Assembly: GCA_040904785.1 (NCBI GenBank)
Contig: JBBDSV010000095.1
Coordinates: 1-64,000 of the forward strand
Length of the DNA: 64,000 nucleotides
Direction: 5' to 3'
From: JBBDSV01 sp040904785
GTDB lineage: Bacteria > Actinomycetota > Nitriliruptoria > Nitriliruptorales > Nitriliruptoraceae
Position 1 is the stretch's first letter. Each line of letters opens with the position of its first letter. Shown in pieces: positions 16,669-25,586 of the stretch. The notes under the pieces were generated by a model. It searched no databases, was not told the DNA's origin, and saw only the letters and a list, made by a program, of their open reading frames with translations. A program made the position numbers and the translations under genes.

Positions 16669-17547
16669 TCAGTCGCCGAGCGCTTCGGCGCCACCGACGA
16701 TCTCGGAGATCTCGGTGGTGATCTGTTCCTGGCGGGCCTGGTTCATGACGCGCGACAGCGACGCGGCGACTTCCTTGGCGTTGTCGGTCGCGGACTTCAT
16801 GGCGCGTTGCCGGGCGGCGTGCTCGGACGCGGACGACTCCAGCAGCCCGTGGAACACCTTGGCCTCCACGTAGCGCGGAATGAGTCGTTCCAGCAGTTCG
16901 GGCTGGGACGGTTCGAACATGAACTCGGGAGCGATCTCTTCGCCGCCGCTGAACTCCTCGGGCTTAACGGGCAGCAGCTCCATGCGGACCGGTGCCTGCG
17001 TCAGTGACGACTTGAAATCGGTGTAGACGAGCCAGACCCGGTCGATCTCGGCGGCAGCGAATCGGTGCATCACCGTCTCGGCGATTAACACCGCGTCATC
17101 GATGCCCGGCGCGTCGGAGACGCCGTCCCAGACGCGTTCGGCACGGCGGCTGCGGTAGGCGAAATAGCCGGCACCCTTGCGGCCGACGACGTACAGGTCG
17201 ACGGTGCGCCCGGCGTCCTCTTCCTCGCGGATCGTGCGTTCGGCGATCTTGAGGACGTTCGCGTTGTATGCGCCGGCGAGCCCGCGGTCCGAGGTGTTGA
17301 CGATCACCGCGGTGCGGCGCACTTCACGCTGCGTGAGCAGCGGGTGCTGGCGCACCTCGTTGGAGACTGCCAGACCCTTGATGACCTCGTGGATCTGTTC
17401 GGCGTACGGTCGCGCAGCACGAACCCGACCCTGGGCACGCAAGATCCGCGACGCCGCGATCATCTCCATGGCACGCGTGATCTTCTGCGTGCTCTGGACC
17501 GACCGGATGCGTCGCTTCAGCTGCCGGATCTGACCACTACCAGCCAC
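16669..17547 (-). CDS. atpG: F1F0 ATP synthase gamma subunit
   Basis: 292-aa rotor shaft of F1. The N-terminal helix reads IRQLKRRIRSVQSTQKITRA with the conserved MEMIAASR, and the C-terminal helix has NAKEVAASLSRVMNQARQ and ITTEISEIVGGAEAL, the family signature. The start is GTG at 17547 with AGGAGG six bases upstream, the best Shine-Dalgarno in the operon. It sits between atpA and atpD. Confidence 0.97.
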   Translation of the reverse strand: MAGSGQIRQLKRRIRSVQSTQKITRAMEMIAASRILRAQGRVRAARPYAEQIHEVIKGLAVSNEVRQHPLLTQREVRRTAVIVNTSDRGLAGAYNANVLKIAERTIREEEDAGRTVDLYVVGRKGAGYFAYRSRRAERVWDGVSDAPGIDDAVLIAETVMHRFAAAEIDRVWLVYTDFKSSLTQAPVRMELLPVKPEEFSGGEEIAPEFMFEPSQPELLERLIPRYVEAKVFHGLLESSASEHAARQRAMKSATDNAKEVAASLSRVMNQARQEQITTEISEIVGGAEALGD

Positions 17548-17589
17548 CGATGCCTCCTCGCAGGTGGGTCATGCGCCGCTCGATCTCCG

Positions 17590-19200
17590 TCACTCGACGG
17601 ATTCACTGCTGGCGGACATCGCCTCCCAGCCCTCATCGGCTTCTTCGACCGTTTCAACGACCGTGGCGGTGAACGTCGACGTGAACGCCGCAATGGCCTC
17701 GTCGAGCTCGCCGCGCACCTCGTCGGTGAGCTTCTCGCGCGCCATCGTCTCGAGCAGATCGGCGTGGCGCGACTGCAGATAGTCGTGCAGCTCGCGTTCG
17801 AAGCGCCGCACGTCACCGACCGGCAGCTCGTCGAGCACACCGGAGGTCACCGCGACGACGGAGGCCACCTGCAGCTCGACCGCCAAGGGCTGGTGTTCGG
17901 GCTGCTTGAGGATCTCGACGACCCGCTGGCCGCGCGCGATCTGTTGCTGTGACGCCTTGTCGAGATCAGACCCGAACTGGGCGAACGCTTCGAGTTCACG
18001 GAACTGCGCCAACTCGAGTCGGACGGTTCCCGACACCGCCTTCATCGCTGGCCGCTGCGCTGAACCACCGACACGGGAGACCGAGATGCCGGCGTTGATG
18101 GCCGGCCGCACACCCTGGTAGAAGAGGTCGGTTTCGAGGAAGATCTGGCCGTCGGTGATCGAGATCACGTTCGTCGGGATGTAGGCCGAAATGTCGTTGG
18201 CCTTCGTCTCGACGATCGGCAGTGCGGTCATCGACCCGCCACCGAGCTCGTCGGAGAGCTTCGCGGCGCGCTCCAACAGCCGGCTGTGGAGGTAGAACAC
18301 GTCACCCGGATAGGCCTCACGGCCCGGCGGGCGCCGCAGAAGCAACGACAACTGCCGGTAGGCGTCGGCCTGCTTCGACAGGTCGTCGTAGATGATCAGG
18401 GCGTGTTCGCCCTTGTACATCCAGTTGGCGCCGATCGCCGCACCGGCGTACGGCGCGATGTACTGGAACGGCGCAGGTGACGAGGCCGGTGCCGAAACGA
18501 CCGTCGTGTACTCCATTGCGCCGTACTTCTCGAGCGTGGCCACGACCTGGGCGATCGTCGAACCCTTCTGCCCGATGCCGACGTAGATGCACTTGACGGC
18601 CTCGTCGGTGCCCCACAACGACTTCTGGTTGATGATCGTGTCCATCGCGATCGCCGTCTTGCCGGTCTGCCGGTCGCCGATGATCAACTCACGCTGGCCC
18701 CGGCCGATCGGCGTCATGACGTCGATCACCTTGATGCCGGTCTGCATCGGTTCCTTCACCGGCTGTCGATCGACGACGCCCGGCGCCTGCACCTCGAGTG
18801 CGCGCTCACCGTCGACCTTCGACTGGTCGAGGGGGCCTTTGCCGTCGATCGGCCGACCGAGCGGGTCGACGACACGTCCCAGCATCGCATCGCCGACGGG
18901 GACCGACAGCACGCGCTCGGTGCGGCGGACGGTCTGCCCCTCTTGGACCGACGAGGACTCGGAGAAGACGGCAGCACCGATGGTGTGCTCGTCCAGGTTC
19001 ATCGCCATGCCGAACACGCCGTCCCCGAAGTCGAGCAGTTCGTTGGCGAGCGTTCCGGGCAGGCCGGAGATCGTCGCGATGCCGTCACCGGTTGCGGTGA
19101 CCCGCCCGACCTGCTCGGCGGTCAGGTCCGGTTCGTAGCCCTCCAGCATGCGCTTGAGGGCATCCGCGACGTCCTCTGATCGGATCGTCAGATCTGCCAT
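17590..19200 (-). CDS. atpA: F1F0 ATP synthase alpha subunit
   Basis: 536-aa non-catalytic alpha subunit. Walker A is GDRQTGKTAIAMDTI. The regulatory-site segment ALIIYDDLSKQADAYR and the signature PAINAGISVSRVGGSAQ are present. I use ATG 19200 (MADLTIRSEDVADAL) with GAGGAAG upstream; the longer open frame is out of family. The C-terminal tail after the normal end is acidic and Ser-rich, a lineage extension of about 20 residues. Confidence 0.97.
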   Translation of the reverse strand: MADLTIRSEDVADALKRMLEGYEPDLTAEQVGRVTATGDGIATISGLPGTLANELLDFGDGVFGMAMNLDEHTIGAAVFSESSSVQEGQTVRRTERVLSVPVGDAMLGRVVDPLGRPIDGKGPLDQSKVDGERALEVQAPGVVDRQPVKEPMQTGIKVIDVMTPIGRGQRELIIGDRQTGKTAIAMDTIINQKSLWGTDEAVKCIYVGIGQKGSTIAQVVATLEKYGAMEYTTVVSAPASSPAPFQYIAPYAGAAIGANWMYKGEHALIIYDDLSKQADAYRQLSLLLRRPPGREAYPGDVFYLHSRLLERAAKLSDELGGGSMTALPIVETKANDISAYIPTNVISITDGQIFLETDLFYQGVRPAINAGISVSRVGGSAQRPAMKAVSGTVRLELAQFRELEAFAQFGSDLDKASQQQIARGQRVVEILKQPEHQPLAVELQVASVVAVTSGVLDELPVGDVRRFERELHDYLQSRHADLLETMAREKLTDEVRGELDEAIAAFTSTFTATVVETVEEADEGWEAMSASSESVE

Positions 19201-19258
19201 GTCGGTGTCTTCCTCGTGGTCGTGTCGGGCGCGTCGGTGGCGCGGGCAAGCAGGTGCA

Positions 19259-19792
19259 TCATCCGGCGGCGCGGGTACGCAGCTCGTCGAGTCGACGGAC
19301 AACGGTTCCGTCGATCACGGTGTCGCCGATGCGCGCGCGCACGCCACCGACGATCGACGGGTCGACGACGAACTTCACGTCGAGCGTCCGCCCGGTCGCA
19401 CGCTCGAGCGCGTCGGACAACGCCTGCCGGCGTGCGTCATCGAGTTCGACGGCCACCGTGACCTCGGCGACCTCCTGGTTGCGCGACGCCGCTGCCAGCT
19501 CAGCGACGTCGTTGGCGGGCGCCGTGAGCTCGCCAACGCGATCGCCGGCGATGAGCATCGCCAGCACGCCGCGGGTCGTCGGGTGCGCCGCGTTGAGCAC
19601 GTCCGACTCGAGCAGCGCGAGGCGGTGACCGACGGGCAGGTGGATGTCGGTCAGCCGTTGTCGCAGCTCCTCATGGCTGTCGACGGCACGGGCCACGGCG
19701 AGCAGCTCGTCCTCGACGGCGTCGAGGGCGTCGTCTGCGGTCGCGAACGTGACCACGGCCTGCGCGTAGGCGCGTGTGCGATCGGTCGTCAT
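19259..19792 (-). CDS. atpH: F1F0 ATP synthase delta subunit
   Basis: 177-aa peripheral-stalk cap joining b to alpha. The N-terminal helical bundle starts at RTRAYAQAVVTFA, and the C-terminal segment carries the family hallmark VDPSIVGGVRARIGDTVIDG followed by RRLDELR. I chose ATG 19792; a GTG at 19813 would add seven residues. Here the delta subunit is separate from b, unlike in mycobacteria, where b and delta are fused. Confidence 0.95.
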   Translation of the reverse strand: MTTDRTRAYAQAVVTFATADDALDAVEDELLAVARAVDSHEELRQRLTDIHLPVGHRLALLESDVLNAAHPTTRGVLAMLIAGDRVGELTAPANDVAELAAASRNQEVAEVTVAVELDDARRQALSDALERATGRTLDVKFVVDPSIVGGVRARIGDTVIDGTVVRRLDELRTRAAG

Positions 19793-19878
19793 CGTGTGCC
19801 TCGGGGTGCTCACGTCGCGGTCGCGACGCCGGTTGGGGACCATCAGGGCGGGCCCGACACCGGCGCTCACGGCCGCAG

Positions 19879-20406
19879 TCAGTTGGTGCTGGACAGCCGC
19901 TGGACGTATTCGTCGACGAGGTTCTGGTGCGTCGAGCCGTCGAGTTCACGCTCGACAATTCGCGATGCCAATTGGACCGACAGCTCACCGACCTGGGTCC
20001 GAAGCTCCTGGAGCGCGCGGTCACGTTCGGCCGCGACGTCGGCGCGTGCCCGCTCGACGATGGCCGCGGCTTCCGATTCGGCCTTGGCGATGATGTCCGC
20101 GCGCACGGACTCCGCCGCTTGCTTGGCCTCCTCGATGATCGTGTTGGCCTCGCCCCGAGCGTCGGCGATCGACGCCTCGAACTTCCGACGGGCCTCCTCG
20201 GCCTCGTTGAGCTTGGCGTCAGCTTCCTCGAGCTTGCCCTGAATGGCGGTGCGACGCTCGTCGAGCGCCACATTCGCCTTCGGGAAGACGAGCTTTGCCA
20301 GGACGACGAACAGCAGTCCGAACGCGACGAGGCCCCAGATGAGCTCCGAGGTGTCGGGGAACAGCTGGATGCCGCCACCCTCTGCAGCAGCGAGCAGGAA
20401 AGTCAT
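19879..20406 (-). CDS. atpF: F1F0 ATP synthase b subunit
   Basis: 175-aa peripheral-stalk subunit. It has one N-terminal membrane helix (LIWGLVAFGLLFVVLAKLVF, then P) followed by a long charged coiled coil (RRTAIQGKLEEADAKLNEAE onward). The ATG at 20406 is preceded by AGGAG five bases away; GTG 20409 directly before it is less well spaced. The first nine residues (MTFLLAAAE) resemble those of atpB. There is a single b gene and no b'. Confidence 0.95.
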   Translation of the reverse strand: MTFLLAAAEGGGIQLFPDTSELIWGLVAFGLLFVVLAKLVFPKANVALDERRTAIQGKLEEADAKLNEAEEARRKFEASIADARGEANTIIEEAKQAAESVRADIIAKAESEAAAIVERARADVAAERDRALQELRTQVGELSVQLASRIVERELDGSTHQNLVDEYVQRLSSTN

Positions 20407-20414
20407 CACCGCTC

Positions 20415-20618
20415 CTAGATTGCGAACGCGAGCACGAAGCCGAGCAGCGCGAGCGCCTCGACGACGGCGATTCCGATGAACATCGTCGTCCGGACCTGAC
20501 CTGCGGCCTCCGGCTGCCGAGCCATCGACTCGATCGCCTTGCCGATCAGGATGCCCAGGCCGATGCCCGGCCCCAGCGTTGCGAGGCCGAAGACGAGCCC
20601 GTTCCCGAGGTTCTCCAT
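20415..20618 (-). CDS. atpE: F1F0 ATP synthase c subunit
   Basis: 67-aa hairpin of two membrane helices forming the rotor ring. The first helix has GPGIGLGILIGKAIESMARQ with the loop RQPE; the second has the ion-binding glutamate at about position 54 in GIAVVEALALLGF. The absence of a Na+-type Gln/Ser/Thr signature near that Glu suggests H+ coupling. The Shine-Dalgarno is strong (CAGGAGGAACC before ATG), as expected for the most abundant subunit. Confidence 0.97.
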   Translation of the reverse strand: MENLGNGLVFGLATLGPGIGLGILIGKAIESMARQPEAAGQVRTTMFIGIAVVEALALLGFVLAFAI

Positions 20619-20673
20619 CTGGTTCCTCCTGAGTTGCGACTCCCGTCGCGTGGTTTGCGAGGTCGAACGTGGA

Positions 20674-21483
20674 TCAGTGCGCGGGTTCCACCGACGAGCT
20701 GATGTACACGGCGGTGAGCATGGTGAAGATGTAGGCCTGCAGGCCGATGATGAGCAGCTCGAAGCCGAACACGAGCGGGCTGATGATGACGGCGAACACC
20801 CCGAGGGCGGTTCCCGCCGGCAGCGACGGCAGGAAGACGTGCGCCGTGACGAGGGTGATCACCACCAGGATGTGGCCGGCGACCATGTTCGCGAACAGCC
20901 GGATCGCGAGCGTGAACGGCCGCAGCACCAGATTCGACACGAGCTCGATCGGTGTGAGTATCACGTACAGCGCCTTGGGCACTCCCGGGGGAAAGGCAAG
21001 TTCCTTGAAGTAGTGGACCAGGCCCTGTTCCTTGATGCCCACTCCGACGTAGACGAACCAGGCGATGCCCGCCAGGAACAGCGGGAACGCGATGCGCGAC
21101 GTCGGCGGCAACATCAGGAACGGCGTGATCTTGGCGATGTTCATGAAGAACACGAACAAGAAGAACGTCGTGAGCAGGGGGACGAACTTCAGCCCCTTGG
21201 GCCCGATGATGTCGACCGCGATCTGGCGCACGAAATCGATCGTGAGCTCGCCGATGCTCTGCAGCTTGCTCGGTACGACCGACGGCCGGCGGAACGCCAT
21301 CACGAAGATGGTGGCGCACACGAGCGTCATGAACCAGGCGATCAGAATCGTCCGGTTGATCGACAGGTCGATGCCGAACAACTCCAGGTGCCAGATCGCC
21401 GGGAAGTCGAAGAGTGCGTTGATGTCGTCGAGCACACCATCGAACTCTCCACCCCATTCGGCGGCAGCAAGCAGAAGGGTCAC
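20674..21483 (-). CDS. atpB: F1F0 ATP synthase a subunit
   Basis: 269-aa membrane stator that forms the two proton half-channels. It contains five to six hydrophobic segments. The essential Arg lies in RPFTLAIRLFANMVAGHILV, and the C-terminal helix is LLIIGLQAYIFTMLTAVYIS. It begins at GTG 21483. The leader MTLLLAAAEWGGEFDG is almost the same as the atpF leader. It follows atpI with five bases between. Confidence 0.96.
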   Translation of the reverse strand: MTLLLAAAEWGGEFDGVLDDINALFDFPAIWHLELFGIDLSINRTILIAWFMTLVCATIFVMAFRRPSVVPSKLQSIGELTIDFVRQIAVDIIGPKGLKFVPLLTTFFLFVFFMNIAKITPFLMLPPTSRIAFPLFLAGIAWFVYVGVGIKEQGLVHYFKELAFPPGVPKALYVILTPIELVSNLVLRPFTLAIRLFANMVAGHILVVITLVTAHVFLPSLPAGTALGVFAVIISPLVFGFELLIIGLQAYIFTMLTAVYISSSVEPAH

Positions 21484-21488
21484 AGCGA

Positions 21489-21941
21489 TCAGCTCCGAGT
21501 AGCAGCGGGGACGGACTGCGTGGCGGTCGCGTCCGCGTCGATCCAGAACAGGCGTGGCAAGCGCGACAGGGTGCGCAGCTCGAACAGCAGCGTGACCACG
21601 ACCGCGATGCCGGTGGCGACCGCCAGCGTGACGGAATCGAGCCAGGCCACATCTGACACCGCGGCGAGCACGACACCGTAGAGCGCCAGACGAACGAGCG
21701 CGCTGCCCGTCAGCAGCGCGAACGCGTGGGCGGAGCCTCGTCGGGCGACGATGCGCAGAGCGAGCGCCGAACCACCGAAGAGCACGGCGACGAGCCCGGT
21801 GCCGACGATCGCGCCGGCAACGCCGGCAGCATTCGTGAGCATGCCCGCGGCGACCGCGACGAGTGCACCGGTCAAACCCAGTGTGCGCAGCGTGCCGCCC
21901 AGCAGCCGCTGAAGGTCGGCGTCGAGGCTGTCAATGTGCAC
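21489..21941 (-). CDS. AtpI-like membrane protein of the ATP synthase operon
   Basis: 150-aa protein with four predicted membrane helices (for example LGLTGALVAVAAGMLTNAAG and ALVRLALYGVVLAAVSDVAW), located immediately upstream of atpB, where AtpI/Rv1303-type proteins sit. These help assemble the c-ring or insert the stator. Sequence identity of this family is weak, so the call rests on position, size and topology. Start GTG 21941 has AGGAGG six bases upstream; it overlaps the end of the AtpZ-like gene by 11 bases. Confidence 0.75.
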   Translation of the reverse strand: MHIDSLDADLQRLLGGTLRTLGLTGALVAVAAGMLTNAAGVAGAIVGTGLVAVLFGGSALALRIVARRGSAHAFALLTGSALVRLALYGVVLAAVSDVAWLDSVTLAVATGIAVVVTLLFELRTLSRLPRLFWIDADATATQSVPAATRS

Positions 21942-22215
21942 CGACGACCTCCTGGCCGGCCTGCGCCGCCTTGGCCGCGTCACGGGCACGCGCATCGGCG
22001 GCGTTCATTCGCCCACTGCGCCAGTACACGAGATACAGCCCCGCGAAGTTGCCGATGAGCGCACCGATCGCCAGGAACCACGGTGCGGTAGCCAGCGCAC
22101 GGTCGACGAGATAGCCGATGCCCGACCAGGTGAGGATCGCCGCGAGCAGCTCAACACCCATGATCTGTGCCTGGTCGACGCCGACCCACGAGCCATGGCG
22201 CGCAGACACGGCCAT
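21931..22215 (-). CDS. AtpZ/AtpQ-like two-helix membrane protein
   Basis: 94-aa protein with two hydrophobic helices. The second block GIGYLVDRALATAPWFLAIG, ALIGNFAGLYLVY, is the AtpZ pattern (a small ATP-synthase-operon protein linked to Mg2+/Ca2+ transport or c-ring assembly). The tail is charged. I place the start at ATG 22215; the frame stays open to a TTG at 22254. It is the first gene of the atp operon, about 190 bases after wecA. Confidence 0.75.
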   Translation of the reverse strand: MAVSARHGSWVGVDQAQIMGVELLAAILTWSGIGYLVDRALATAPWFLAIGALIGNFAGLYLVYWRSGRMNAADARARDAAKAAQAGQEVVGAH

Positions 22216-22361
22216 GTCGGGCCGTGACGACGGTGGCGTGGCGGGTCGCGACAACAGTCAGATCCTTGTGTGCGCGGCGTGCAATCGCGCAATGATCGGG
22301 GCCGGGGGTGCCGTACCCGCGCAGCGCAGGCAGGCGGTCCCGGAAGTGCGGCCGAACTGCA

Positions 22362-22391
22362 ACGCTAGCAAGCGTGCCTCACGACCGCCAA
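22362..22391 (-). promoter_or_regulatory. Candidate promoter of the atp operon
   Basis: On the minus strand TTGGCG (22391-22386), 18 bases, then TAGCGT (22367-22362), about 145 bases before the AtpZ-like start. Only a moderate fit to sigma-A consensus, but it lies in the only sizeable gap upstream of the atp genes. Confidence 0.3.
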
Positions 22392-22401
22392 GACGAGCAA
22401 A

Positions 22402-23589
22402 TCAGGCCGTTCCGCGGTGCGACGGCGGCACTTGCATGGCGGCCGGATCGCCGCTGGCTCGCGTGCCGAGCATGGTCAACACGAAGCCCAGCCCGACGGC
22501 ACCGATGATCCAGGGGACGAGGCGCGACCACGGCAGGAACGCGCCACCCACGGAACCGAAGGCGGCCACCGTCGACCAGTAGTACAGCACGAGGACCGCA
22601 CGGCGGTGCGTGTGCCCGGCACGGAGCAACAGGTGGTGCAGATGCCCGCGGTCGCCCACTGCGACCGGCCGGCGCGTGATCAGTCGACGCACCACCGCGA
22701 ACGCCGTGTCGAGGAACGGCACGGCGAGCACGAGTGCGGGCATGACCAACGGGACGGTCCCGGTGAAGTCCTCCGCTGACGGCGCCGTCGTTCGGCCAAC
22801 GTAGGCGACACCGGCAGCGCCCAGCAGCAACCCCAGCAGCATCGCGCCCGTGTCCCCCATGAAGATGCGCGCGGGATGCCAATTGTGCACGAGGAACCCG
22901 GCGGCCATACCGGCCACGATCGCCGCGACGAGCGTCGACGACGTCGGAATGGTGTCGCCGAGCCCGGCGGTCTGGCTGTGGACGGTGAACAGGAAGAAAG
23001 CCAGTGCCGCGATCGCGGTCACGCCGGCGGCGAGCCCGTCGAGGCCGTCGATGAGGTTGACCGCATTGATCATGGCCACGAGCGCGATGATCGTCAGCGG
23101 CAAGCCGAGATCGGGTGACAGCGCAAGCACTTCGACACCGGGAATCCAGAAGTAGACGAGCTGGATACCGAACACCGCAACCCCGAGTGCGGCGACGATC
23201 TGGCCGGCCAGCTTCACGGTGGGTGGCAGGTCGTAAAGGTCGTCGACGACGCCGACGGCGGCGATGACGAGAACACCCACGATCAACGCGAGCGGCTCGG
23301 AGGTGGCGGTGAACAACGGGCGGAATCCGGGAATCGCCCACGCAACGCCGAGTGCGGCGAGAAACCCGACGAGCATGCCCAATCCGCCGAGCGTGGGCAC
23401 ACGCCGCACGCGCGGCCGACGCCCACCGGACACGGCAGACGATCGTGACGGAGGAATGGTGTCCGTGGCAGCGTCGACGACGACCGGATGGTCGTAGGCG
23501 CCGATGCGCCGCGAGAGCCGCGCGACTGCAGGCGTGGCGACGGCGGTGACGACGCCTGCCGTCACCGCGACCACCACGTGCGAGAGCAT
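22402..23589 (-). CDS. wecA: Undecaprenyl-phosphate GlcNAc/sugar-1-phosphate transferase (WecA/TagO/Rfe family)
   Basis: 395-aa polytopic membrane enzyme of the MraY/WecA superfamily. It transfers a sugar-1-phosphate (usually GlcNAc-1-P) from UDP-sugar to undecaprenyl or decaprenyl phosphate and starts a wall glycan. Motifs: GVVDDLYDLPP (Mg/substrate Asp pair), NAVNLIDGLDGLAAG, IFMGDTGAMLLGLLLG, and the WecA-type HLHHLLLRAGHTHR near the C terminus, which separates it from MraY. About 10-11 helices. In mycobacteria rfe at this position starts the arabinogalactan linker. Its ATG comes one base after the glyA stop. Confidence 0.92.
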   Translation of the reverse strand: MLSHVVVAVTAGVVTAVATPAVARLSRRIGAYDHPVVVDAATDTIPPSRSSAVSGGRRPRVRRVPTLGGLGMLVGFLAALGVAWAIPGFRPLFTATSEPLALIVGVLVIAAVGVVDDLYDLPPTVKLAGQIVAALGVAVFGIQLVYFWIPGVEVLALSPDLGLPLTIIALVAMINAVNLIDGLDGLAAGVTAIAALAFFLFTVHSQTAGLGDTIPTSSTLVAAIVAGMAAGFLVHNWHPARIFMGDTGAMLLGLLLGAAGVAYVGRTTAPSAEDFTGTVPLVMPALVLAVPFLDTAFAVVRRLITRRPVAVGDRGHLHHLLLRAGHTHRRAVLVLYYWSTVAAFGSVGGAFLPWSRLVPWIIGAVGLGFVLTMLGTRASGDPAAMQVPPSHRGTA

Positions 23590-23590
23590 G

Positions 23591-24859
23591 TCAGTCCTCG
23601 TCTCGCGGGTAAGCGGGGAAGGCGCTGACCAGCTCAGCGACCGTGTCGCGAACGCGCGCGACGGCGTCGTCGTCGCCGGTCAGCGCGTCATCGATGAGCC
23701 CGGCAACGACCGTCATTTCATCGGGCCCCATGCCCTGCGTGGCGACGCTGGCCGTGCCGGCACGGACACCGGAGGCGACGGCCGGCGGGTTCGTGTCGAA
23801 CGGAATCGCGTTCTTGTTCAGCACGATGCCCGCAGCGTCGCAGCGCGCCTCGGCGTCGCGGCCCGTCAGGCCCTTCGTCGTCACATCGGCGAGCAGCAGG
23901 TGGGTGTCGGTGCCACCCGACGTGACGCGGTAGCCGCGCTCGGTGAGCCCCGCGGCGAGCGCACGTGCATCATCGAGAATGCGCTGCCCGTAGGTGGCGA
24001 ACGACGGATCCATCGCCTCCTTGAGCGCGACGGCCTTGGCGGCGATGACGTGCTCAAGCGGACCGCCCTGTGTCCCGGGAAACACCGCCTTGTCGATCGG
24101 TTTCGCCCACTCCTCGGTCGTGAGGATGATGGCGCCACGTGGCCCACGCAATGTCTTGTGGGTCGTGAAGGTCACGATGTCGCAGTACGGAACCGGCGAC
24201 GGGTGCACCCCGGCGGCAACCAGTCCGATGAAGTGTGCGGCATCGCACAGCAGCACGGCCCCGACCTCATCCGCGATCTCGCGGAACGCAGGGAAATCGA
24301 GCTGCCGCGGATACGCCGACCACCCCGCGATGATGAGCTTTGGCCGATGCTCGCGAGCCAGTGCACGGACTTCGTCCATGTCGATGGTCTCGGTGTCCTC
24401 GGTGACGCCGTAGGACACGACGTTGAACCACTTGCCGGAGAAGTTGATCGGCATCCCGTGCGTCAGGTGCCCGCCGTGCGGCAGCGACATCGCCAGCACC
24501 GTGTCGCCCGGCGCGACCGTCGCGAAGTAGGCCGCGAAATTGGCGCTTGCGCCAGAATGTGGCTGCACGTTGGCATGATCGGCACCGAACAGTTCTTTTG
24601 CACGATCAATCGCCAACTGCTCCAGCGGATCGACGACCTCCTCACACCCGCCGTAGTAGCGCTTGCCGGGATACCCCTCGGCGTACTTGTTTGACAGCAC
24701 CGATCCGTTGGCTGCCAAGACGGCTGGCGACGCGAAGTTCTCACTGGCGATGAGTTGCAGATTCGTCCGTTGACGCTCGAGTTCGCCCACGAGGCCGTCG
24801 GCCACCTGTGGGTCGATACGACGCAGTTCGGCGAAATCTGGGCCCCAGAACGTATGCAC
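23591..24859 (-). CDS. glyA: Serine hydroxymethyltransferase
   Basis: PLP enzyme interconverting serine + THF and glycine + 5,10-methylene-THF. Features are LIASENFASPAVLAANGS, YAEGYPGKRYYGGCE, HGGHLTHG and the PLP lysine in TFTTHKTLRGPRGA, with PGTQGGPLEHVIAAKA. The frame is open further upstream, but that part is out of family and would run through tsaC. GTG 24859, with GAGG five bases upstream, gives 422 aa, the normal length. It sits between tsaC and wecA, a position where Mycobacterium has no glyA. Confidence 0.95.
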   Translation of the reverse strand: MHTFWGPDFAELRRIDPQVADGLVGELERQRTNLQLIASENFASPAVLAANGSVLSNKYAEGYPGKRYYGGCEEVVDPLEQLAIDRAKELFGADHANVQPHSGASANFAAYFATVAPGDTVLAMSLPHGGHLTHGMPINFSGKWFNVVSYGVTEDTETIDMDEVRALAREHRPKLIIAGWSAYPRQLDFPAFREIADEVGAVLLCDAAHFIGLVAAGVHPSPVPYCDIVTFTTHKTLRGPRGAIILTTEEWAKPIDKAVFPGTQGGPLEHVIAAKAVALKEAMDPSFATYGQRILDDARALAAGLTERGYRVTSGGTDTHLLLADVTTKGLTGRDAEARCDAAGIVLNKNAIPFDTNPPAVASGVRAGTASVATQGMGPDEMTVVAGLIDDALTGDDDAVARVRDTVAELVSAFPAYPRDED

Positions 24860-24887
24860 GGCTACCTCGTTGAAGATTGCTTCGAGA

Positions 24888-25586
24888 CTACCGCTGATCG
24901 GGCCGGTTCTGGGCGTATCGCTCGGCCGCCTCGAGGGGGTCGAGGCTGCCGTCGGCGACCGCCAGCACGTCAGCGTCGTCGAGGTCGCCGGACCGCAGAA
25001 TGCGCGGCGTGCCACGGGTGACGTCCACGATCGTTGACGGCACCCCGCCGGTCCGCGGGCCGGCATCGACATAGACGGCCACCTCGTCGCCGAGCTGACG
25101 ACGGGCCTCGGCGGTATCGGTCGCTGGCGGCTGCCCGTGCACGTTTGCGCTCGTCACCGCGAGCGGACCGACCGCCCGGATGATCGCCAACGCGACATCG
25201 TCGAATGGCATCCGCACAGCGACGGTGCCTTCGGAGAGGCCGAGGTTCCAAGCCATCGCCGGTTGTTCGGCGAGCACCAGCGTCAGCGGTCCGGGCCAGT
25301 AGGCCGCCACGAGCCGCTCGGCCGCCTCGGGCACGTCGGCGCACAGGCCGCCGAGTTGCTTCGGCGACCGCACCAGCACGGGCAGCGGCACATCGGTTCC
25401 GCGACGCTTGGCTTCGAAGATGCGTCGCGTGCCCTGCGTGTTGAATGCGTCGGCGCCGACGCCGTACACGGTGTCGGTGGGCAGCACCACGATCTCGCCG
25501 CGAGCAAGCGCATCGCCCGCTATGGCGACCGCCGCGTCGGTGTCGTTGGCCGCATCGATCACAACACTCGAGCCGGGAGTGTTCAT
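24888..25586 (-). CDS. tsaC: Threonylcarbamoyl-AMP synthase (Sua5/YrdC/TsaC)
   Basis: 232 aa. Makes threonylcarbamoyl-AMP from Thr, bicarbonate and ATP for the t6A37 modification of ANN-decoding tRNAs. It has the YrdC-fold signature IVVLPTDTVYGVGADAF, the basic KRRGTDVPLPVLV, and VRMPFDDVALAIIRAVGPLA, VTSANVHG. The C-terminal extension is short (no full Sua5 domain). It starts with ATGA overlapping the prmC stop. Confidence 0.93.
   Translation of the reverse strand: MNTPGSSVVIDAANDTDAAVAIAGDALARGEIVVLPTDTVYGVGADAFNTQGTRRIFEAKRRGTDVPLPVLVRSPKQLGGLCADVPEAAERLVAAYWPGPLTLVLAEQPAMAWNLGLSEGTVAVRMPFDDVALAIIRAVGPLAVTSANVHGQPPATDTAEARRQLGDEVAVYVDAGPRTGGVPSTIVDVTRGTPRILRSGDLDDADVLAVADGSLDPLEAAERYAQNRPDQR

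Noticed and set aside
15483..16721. A 412-codon open frame antisense to atpD
   Set aside because: The opposite strand encodes a near-universal protein; the frame is a shadow.
24860..25072. N-terminal extension of glyA
   Set aside because: The upstream residues are out of family and would lie across the end of tsaC; GTG 24859 has a good ribosome site.
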